Both the position numbers and the translations under genes were made by a program. A stretch of 8,478 bases of DNA from Chloroflexi bacterium RBG_13_51_52 (GTDB lineage: Bacteria; Chloroflexota; Dehalococcoidia; Dehalococcoidales; RBG-16-60-22), in the NCBI GenBank assembly GCA_001796525.1, contig MGMT01000055.1, positions 1 to 8,478 of the forward strand. Reading direction: 5' to 3'. A model generated the notes under the pieces. It was given only the letters and a program-made list of their open reading frames with translations, searched no databases and was not told where the DNA came from. Below, piece after piece: positions 5,137 to 8,478 of the stretch. Position 1 is the first letter of the stretch. Every line of letters begins with the position of its first letter.

Positions 5137-6594
5137 ATGCCTAAATGGAGCGGCAAGCTGGAAAAGGTGGACGATTTCCGATGGCGTATTCCCAAAAGCT
5201 ATAAGCCGGGCATGCGGGTGGACGGGCTTATCTACACTGACGAGGGGATGCTCCCGCATATTCTGGAGGAGCAAGCCCTGGAGCAGGTAGCCAACGTGGC
5301 TTTCCTGCCGGGTATCGTGGGGTATTCTTTAGCCATGCCGGACATCCACTGGGGCTACGGCTTCGCTATCGGGGGGGTGGCGGCGATGCGGGTCAGCGAC
5401 GGCGTGGTATCGCCGGGCGGGGTGGGCTTCGATATCAACTGCGGCGTGCGCATCATGCGCACCAATCTCGTCAAAGAAGAGGTAACTCCTAAGATTAAAA
5501 CGCTCATCGACGCCATATTTTACGCGGTGCCTTCCGGGCTGGGTTCTAAAGGCGCGATAAAACTGCGTTCGGGCGAAATCGACGAGGTATTGATAAAGGG
5601 GTCAAGGTGGGCAGTGGGAAAAGGATACGGCAACAAAGAGGACCTGGAGACAACCGAAGAAAACGGGGAAATGAAAGGCGCCGACCCCTCGCGCGTCAGC
5701 GGCAGGGCGAAAGAGCGCGGCACCCCGCAGCTGGGCACGCTGGGCTCCGGCAACCATTTCCTCGAAGTGGCGGTTGTCGATGAAATTTACGAGACTGAAA
5801 TAGCGGAAGCCATGGGCATCGAGCGGGTGGGGCAGGTAATGCTTTACGTCCACTGCGGGTCGAGGGGACTGGGCCACCAGGTGGCGGACGACTATATTAA
5901 AGTAATGCTGCAGTCGATGCCGAAGTATGGCATACAGGTGCCGGACCGGCAGCTCGCCTGCGTGCCGGTAAAATCCCAGGAGGGGCAGGCTTACCTTGCC
6001 GCGATGCGCTGCGCCGCCAATTACGCCTGGGCGAACCGCCAGTGCATCACCCACTGGGTGCGGGAGGCTTTCTGCCGGGTGATGGGCATAAGCGAAAGGG
6101 ACGCCGGACTGGAGCTTATCTATGATGTGACGCACAACATCGCCAAGATTGAAGACCACACAGTAAACGGGAAAATAGAAAAGCTCTGCGTGCACCGCAA
6201 AGGAGCGACCAGAGCCTTTCCGGCGGGACACCCGGATATACCGAAACAATATGCATCGGTGGGACAGCCGATACTGATTCCCGGGGACATGGGGCGGACG
6301 TCTTATATCCTGGCGGGGACAGAAAAAGCGATGCAGGAGACCTTCGGGTCTACCTGCCACGGGGCGGGACGCCTGCAGAGCAGGGCGGCGGCCAAGAGAG
6401 CAGCAAGCGGACGGGATGTGCTGGCGTCGCTGGAAGCGAAGGGCATCCAGATAAGGGCGGGCAGCCTGCCGGGACTTGCCGAGGAAGCGCCGGAAGCTTA
6501 CAAGGACGTGGGGGACGTGGTGAGGGTTGCCCATGGTGCCGGCATCTCCAAGAAAGTTGCGCGCACTAGGCCGATAGCGGTGGTGAAGGGGTGA
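5137..6594 (+). CDS. rtcB: RtcB, tRNA-splicing/RNA-repair ligase (3'-phosphate/2',3'-cyclic phosphate to 5'-OH)
   Basis: A full-length 485-residue RtcB. It joins RNA ends bearing 2',3'-cyclic phosphate or 3'-phosphate to 5'-OH ends using GTP and Mn2+. The metal and nucleotide residues known from Pyrococcus RtcB all have counterparts: D99 and C102 in FDINCGVR, N206-H207 in GSGNHFLEV, H239 in VHCGSRGLGHQ, H333 in YDVTHNIAK, and the guanylylated His as H408 in CHGAGR. The N-terminal MPDIHWGYGFAIGG and C-terminal VARTRPIAVVKG are also standard. It is cytosolic, and archease directly upstream is its known activator. In bacteria the role is usually RNA repair, for example after ribotoxin or RNase damage, or tRNA healing; no specific target can be inferred. 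No RtcA cyclase or RtcR regulator is in the window. The stop is TGA at 6592-6594, and its last base starts a further short reading frame. Confidence 0.97.
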   Translation: MPKWSGKLEKVDDFRWRIPKSYKPGMRVDGLIYTDEGMLPHILEEQALEQVANVAFLPGIVGYSLAMPDIHWGYGFAIGGVAAMRVSDGVVSPGGVGFDINCGVRIMRTNLVKEEVTPKIKTLIDAIFYAVPSGLGSKGAIKLRSGEIDEVLIKGSRWAVGKGYGNKEDLETTEENGEMKGADPSRVSGRAKERGTPQLGTLGSGNHFLEVAVVDEIYETEIAEAMGIERVGQVMLYVHCGSRGLGHQVADDYIKVMLQSMPKYGIQVPDRQLACVPVKSQEGQAYLAAMRCAANYAWANRQCITHWVREAFCRVMGISERDAGLELIYDVTHNIAKIEDHTVNGKIEKLCVHRKGATRAFPAGHPDIPKQYASVGQPILIPGDMGRTSYILAGTEKAMQETFGSTCHGAGRLQSRAAAKRAASGRDVLASLEAKGIQIRAGSLPGLAEEAPEAYKDVGDVVRVAHGAGISKKVARTRPIAVVKG

Positions 6595-6644
6595 TGGTTA
6601 ACAAGTATGTAAAGGAGTATACCATGACATTTTTTTACGTTTAA
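6594..6644 (+). pseudogene. Broken 16-codon reading frame overlapping the rtcB stop
   Basis: An ATG at 6594 overlaps the rtcB TGA by one base (TGATG), with AAGGGG just upstream. It encodes MVNKYVKEYTMTFFYV and then stops at TAA 6642-6644. A second, better ribosome-binding sequence (AAAGGAG, 6611-6617) precedes the internal ATG at 6624. Coupled starts like this normally belong to a real downstream operon gene, and the frame breaks just where the sequence becomes AT-rich. I interpret it as the 5' stub of a third operon gene cut off by the insertion that brought the next gene. A chance ORF or a leader peptide is also possible. Confidence 0.3.
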
Positions 6645-6689
6645 AACCTTGTTCCCCCTTTTCTCCCCTTTTCAAAAATCGAAAGAATT

Positions 6690-7772
6690 ATGAATAATAA
6701 TATAGACCTTAATTACATTAATAATGCAATTGACGAGTTGATTAGCCTGCTGGGAATCAAAGAAGATGTACCAATGGATACAATACTTGAGCCTCTTTCT
6801 ACTAAAAACATCAAGGGATGCGTAGAACAAATTGCCTATTATTTAGGGTTACCTGTTGTTATAAATATTTCTTATGTGCCAGGAGAATATCAGCGAAATA
6901 GTCATAATAGATTTTACAGCAGTGGTTTATCTACTACTGACCGTTCCGGAAGAGGCGTAGGAGGTATTATTGCTCAAGTCTCTATTCCAAGTTATCTTCC
7001 CTTATATGGCACACCAAAATTAAAAGGTTTTCCCATCAATGTAAAAATCAGTGATAACTGCTTAGAAAATATTGAAGCATTTATAGCTATTATGGCACAC
7101 GAACTTTCCCACATTGTCTTGCACTCGTTGTTATATAAAGAAAAGGACAATGAAATTTACACCGACCTCACAGCCATGATATTGGGATTTTCTTTGGTTA
7201 TTCTTGGTGGTCGTAAGAACCAAAAATTTAAAAACGTGCAAACAAAATATCATGGATTCTTTTCAGAAACAACTGCAGAAGAAATCACGACAACGTATGG
7301 ATACTTGTCTGATGAACAAGCTATTTTTGCTTTTAATAAAATAGATAATATTCTTAAGGGTTGTACTGAAATAAAAGAAAAGATTATTAAGAGATTGCCT
7401 ACTTATCAAAATCTACTCTCTTCTTACAAAAAAGATCTTCTTAAATTCAATAAATGCGTTGAGTATCTCGATAAAAATCAGGACAGAAGAATTAGAAGCG
7501 AAGATGTTGCTAAAATTGTGGAGTTCCACCAGTTAGATTATATTGAAAGATTTTGGGTAGTAATAAGACACAATGAAGAAAAATTGAAGAAAATCAACGA
7601 TTTTTGCCTATCGCATTTCCATTATACGAAGTCACAATTGAACTCATTACAAATATTAGACAAAGAAATAGACTCTTTGCTTTCAAATCTACAAATGGAA
7701 TTTGATGTACTAAATAGTGACATGAGTACTTTAAGAAGGTATGTCGGGTTTTTCCATAAACTCAAAATTTAA
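6690..7772 (+). CDS. Uncharacterised HExxH zinc-metallopeptidase-like protein in an AT-rich block
   Basis: A 360-residue protein. HELSH at 137-141 (in IMAHELSHIVLHS) is a gluzincin-type HExxH with H137 and H141 as zinc ligands and E138 as catalytic base. E155 or D159 in EIYTDLTAMILGF is the likely third ligand. GYLSDEQAIFAF, about 45 residues later, resembles a conserved segment I recall from hypothetical proteins having the same peptidase core. The N-terminal 60 residues look helical, and about 240-350 is Lys/Glu/Leu-rich and probably helical or coiled-coil. There is no signal peptide or clear transmembrane helix, so a cytosolic role is likely. Composition is foreign: 32% G+C in the line 7201-7260 by hand count, against 68% in 5401-5460 of rtcB. 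The ribosome-binding site is weak (GAAAGA). Substrate unknown; ImmA/IrrE-like regulators and toxin-like peptidases share this motif, but no helix-turn-helix partner is present. Confidence 0.7.
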   Translation: MNNNIDLNYINNAIDELISLLGIKEDVPMDTILEPLSTKNIKGCVEQIAYYLGLPVVINISYVPGEYQRNSHNRFYSSGLSTTDRSGRGVGGIIAQVSIPSYLPLYGTPKLKGFPINVKISDNCLENIEAFIAIMAHELSHIVLHSLLYKEKDNEIYTDLTAMILGFSLVILGGRKNQKFKNVQTKYHGFFSETTAEEITTTYGYLSDEQAIFAFNKIDNILKGCTEIKEKIIKRLPTYQNLLSSYKKDLLKFNKCVEYLDKNQDRRIRSEDVAKIVEFHQLDYIERFWVVIRHNEEKLKKINDFCLSHFHYTKSQLNSLQILDKEIDSLLSNLQMEFDVLNSDMSTLRRYVGFFHKLKI

Positions 7773-7850
7773 TCATCAATCCAATTAACCACAGTAGACT
7801 AGCTTTTAATGGTCGTTTTAGTAGCCAACGGCCAACAGCGAGTCAATGAG

Positions 7851-7864
7851 TGAGCAATTGCGCA
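7851..7864 (+). repeat. AATTGCGCA-family motif, copy 4
   Basis: TGAGCAATTGCGCA matches the copy at 4699-4712 at 12 of 14 positions. It lies between the convergent peptidase-like and cupin genes, 13 bases from the cupin stop codon, at the right side of the AT-rich block. Confidence 0.45.
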
Positions 7865-7876
7865 AGTACGCATTAA

Positions 7877-8296
7877 TTAATCCTTGATAATTTTGCTTTC
7901 TTCCTTCACGTATTTCTCCGCCAGCGTGCAGTGCACGAACAGAACAGGCTTGTCCACCCGCTTGAACTCCAGCGGGCAGTGAATCATCCCGGCGGGAATA
8001 TAGACGGTGGTGGGGGTGGTGATTTTATGAATCTCCCGCTCCGCACCCAGTCCGATTTCGATATCAGCCCCAAGTTCTCCCATATTATCCGGGTCGAACG
8101 ACATAAAATACAGGTACATGTCGAAGTCGTGCGAATGCGCATACTCTTCCATAAGGGTCGGTTCGGTGATGCGCAGGAACATGATGGTGAAATTAGAACC
8201 GTACTCTTTGTCCCCGGTGTAAATGAATTCAGGACCGTAGCCGCCGATAGCCACCGGTTTTTTAATAACGTATTTCCCGTATTTCTTGGCTGCCAT
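7877..8296 (-). CDS. Small single-domain cupin protein, function unknown
   Basis: A 139-residue protein starting at an ATG with a strong AAGGAGG (8312-8306) 9 bases upstream. The cupin fold is shown by EYAHSHDFDMY (51-61), which gives H54 and H56 of the first cupin motif, and by PAGMIHCP (101-108), which gives H106 of the second. The usual metal-binding Glu of motif 1 is missing at its place; D59 might substitute, so metal binding is likely but not certain. It has no signal peptide or membrane helix. Similar short proteins with KYGKY starts and HSHDFDMY are, from memory, common hypothetical genes in anaerobic Chloroflexota and sulfate reducers. It follows an ArsA-type ATPase gene by 34 bases in the same direction, so they are probably one operon. 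No catalytic role can be assigned from the sequence. Confidence 0.82.
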   Translation of the reverse strand: MAAKKYGKYVIKKPVAIGGYGPEFIYTGDKEYGSNFTIMFLRITEPTLMEEYAHSHDFDMYLYFMSFDPDNMGELGADIEIGLGAEREIHKITTPTTVYIPAGMIHCPLEFKRVDKPVLFVHCTLAEKYVKEESKIIKD

Positions 8297-8331
8297 GTGC
8301 TTGTGCCTCCTTCATCAATATAGAAACACTA

Positions 8332-8478
8332 TCAATTAAAGAGAATCTTGCCTACCTCCTGCAAACGCGCCACGCCCTTTACCTCCTGCGGGAACATGGG
8401 CACCTCGATAATCTTTAGATTTGAGTATTTTTCGTGAATCTGCTTCAGGTAAGGTTGCTGCTGGAGGGCTTTTGTCCG
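8332..8478 (-). CDS. C-terminal end of an ArsA/GET3-type ATPase (partial)
   Basis: The frame is open from the right edge and ends in TGA (8334-8332), giving 48 visible residues. The tail runs through PYLKQIHEKYSNLKIIEVPMF and then PQEVKGVARLQEVGKILFN. The pattern YLxxIxxxF/Y, V/I-x-VPxFPxEVxG and L..xGxxL at the extreme C-terminus matches the end of ArsA-family anion-pump/tail-anchor-targeting ATPases (P-loop, SIMIBI class). The P-loop itself lies outside the window. In this family, single-domain bacterial ArsA-like ATPases often occur without an arsenite pump, so arsenic resistance should not be assumed. The cupin gene downstream on the same strand is probably co-transcribed with it. Confidence 0.65.
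   Translation of the reverse strand, partial: RTKALQQQPYLKQIHEKYSNLKIIEVPMFPQEVKGVARLQEVGKILFN

Noticed and set aside
5602..6534. Minus-strand frame of 310 codons
   Set aside because: A mirror of rtcB in G+C-rich DNA; rtcB has complete catalytic motifs, this frame has none.
6595..7876. Search for insertion-sequence ends or target-site duplications around the AT-rich block
   Set aside because: I found no convincing terminal inverted repeats or matching direct repeats, and no transposase or integrase, so no mobile element is annotated.
7931..8323. Plus-strand frame of 130 codons
   Set aside because: Antisense to the cupin gene, which has a strong ribosome-binding site and both cupin motifs.

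Overview
The window looks like chromosomal DNA from an anaerobic bacterium. My best guess is a Dehalococcoidia-type Chloroflexota or a physiologically similar syntrophic or sulfidic-sediment lineage. This rests on gene content (an iron-sulfur-flavoprotein-like reductase, a membrane heme/Fe-S oxidoreductase of the EtfAB:menaquinone type, a HadAB-like dehydratase pair, an ArsA-type ATPase tail beside a small cupin protein) and on repeat style. No rRNA or other phylogenetic marker is present, so the assignment is inference.

Layout, left to right. (1) The 3' end of a flavodoxin-fold NAD(P)H/FMN reductase (1-395, +). (2) A spacer with a short palindromic repeat and a sigma70-like promoter, leading to a two-gene operon of hotdog-fold dehydratase subunits (558-983 and 993-1424, +). 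The first has the FAS1-like/HadA-type N-terminal signature and the second carries the MaoC catalytic Asp/His. (3) A convergent spacer (1425-1661) holding two REP-like palindromes facing each other. (4) A minus-strand operon in which a SAM methyltransferase (4580-3726) is followed 6 bases later by a 685-residue membrane heterodisulfide-reductase-like protein (3719-1662). That protein has a NarI-like heme b domain, two [4Fe-4S] motifs and two complete CCG domains. (5) A divergent spacer with promoters in both directions. (6) A tightly coupled archease-rtcB RNA-ligation operon (4715-6594, +). (7) An AT-rich block (about 6600-7800) that differs sharply in composition from its surroundings and encodes a 360-residue HExxH zinc-peptidase-like protein. 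At its left edge is a 16-codon broken reading frame that overlaps the rtcB stop. (8) A minus-strand operon of an ArsA-type ATPase (only its C-terminal 48 residues are inside the window) followed by a small cupin protein (8296-7877).

How the genes fit together. The dehydratase pair and the EtfAB:quinone-oxidoreductase-like protein both suit acyl-CoA metabolism. The first would (de)hydrate enoyl-/3-hydroxyacyl thioesters, and the second would pass acyl-CoA-derived electrons into the quinone pool. They are convergent, so they are neighbours rather than one operon. Archease and RtcB are functional partners: archease supports guanylylation and turnover of the ligase.

Two things run through the spacers. 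One is the REP-like doublet, whose two arms differ by compensatory base changes. The other is a short motif, AATTGCGCA and variants, found at gene borders. One copy supplies the stop codon of the membrane oxidoreductase and another occupies the ribosome-binding position of archease. No spacer exceeds 300 bases. I see no tRNA, rRNA, CRISPR array, insertion sequence or riboswitch.
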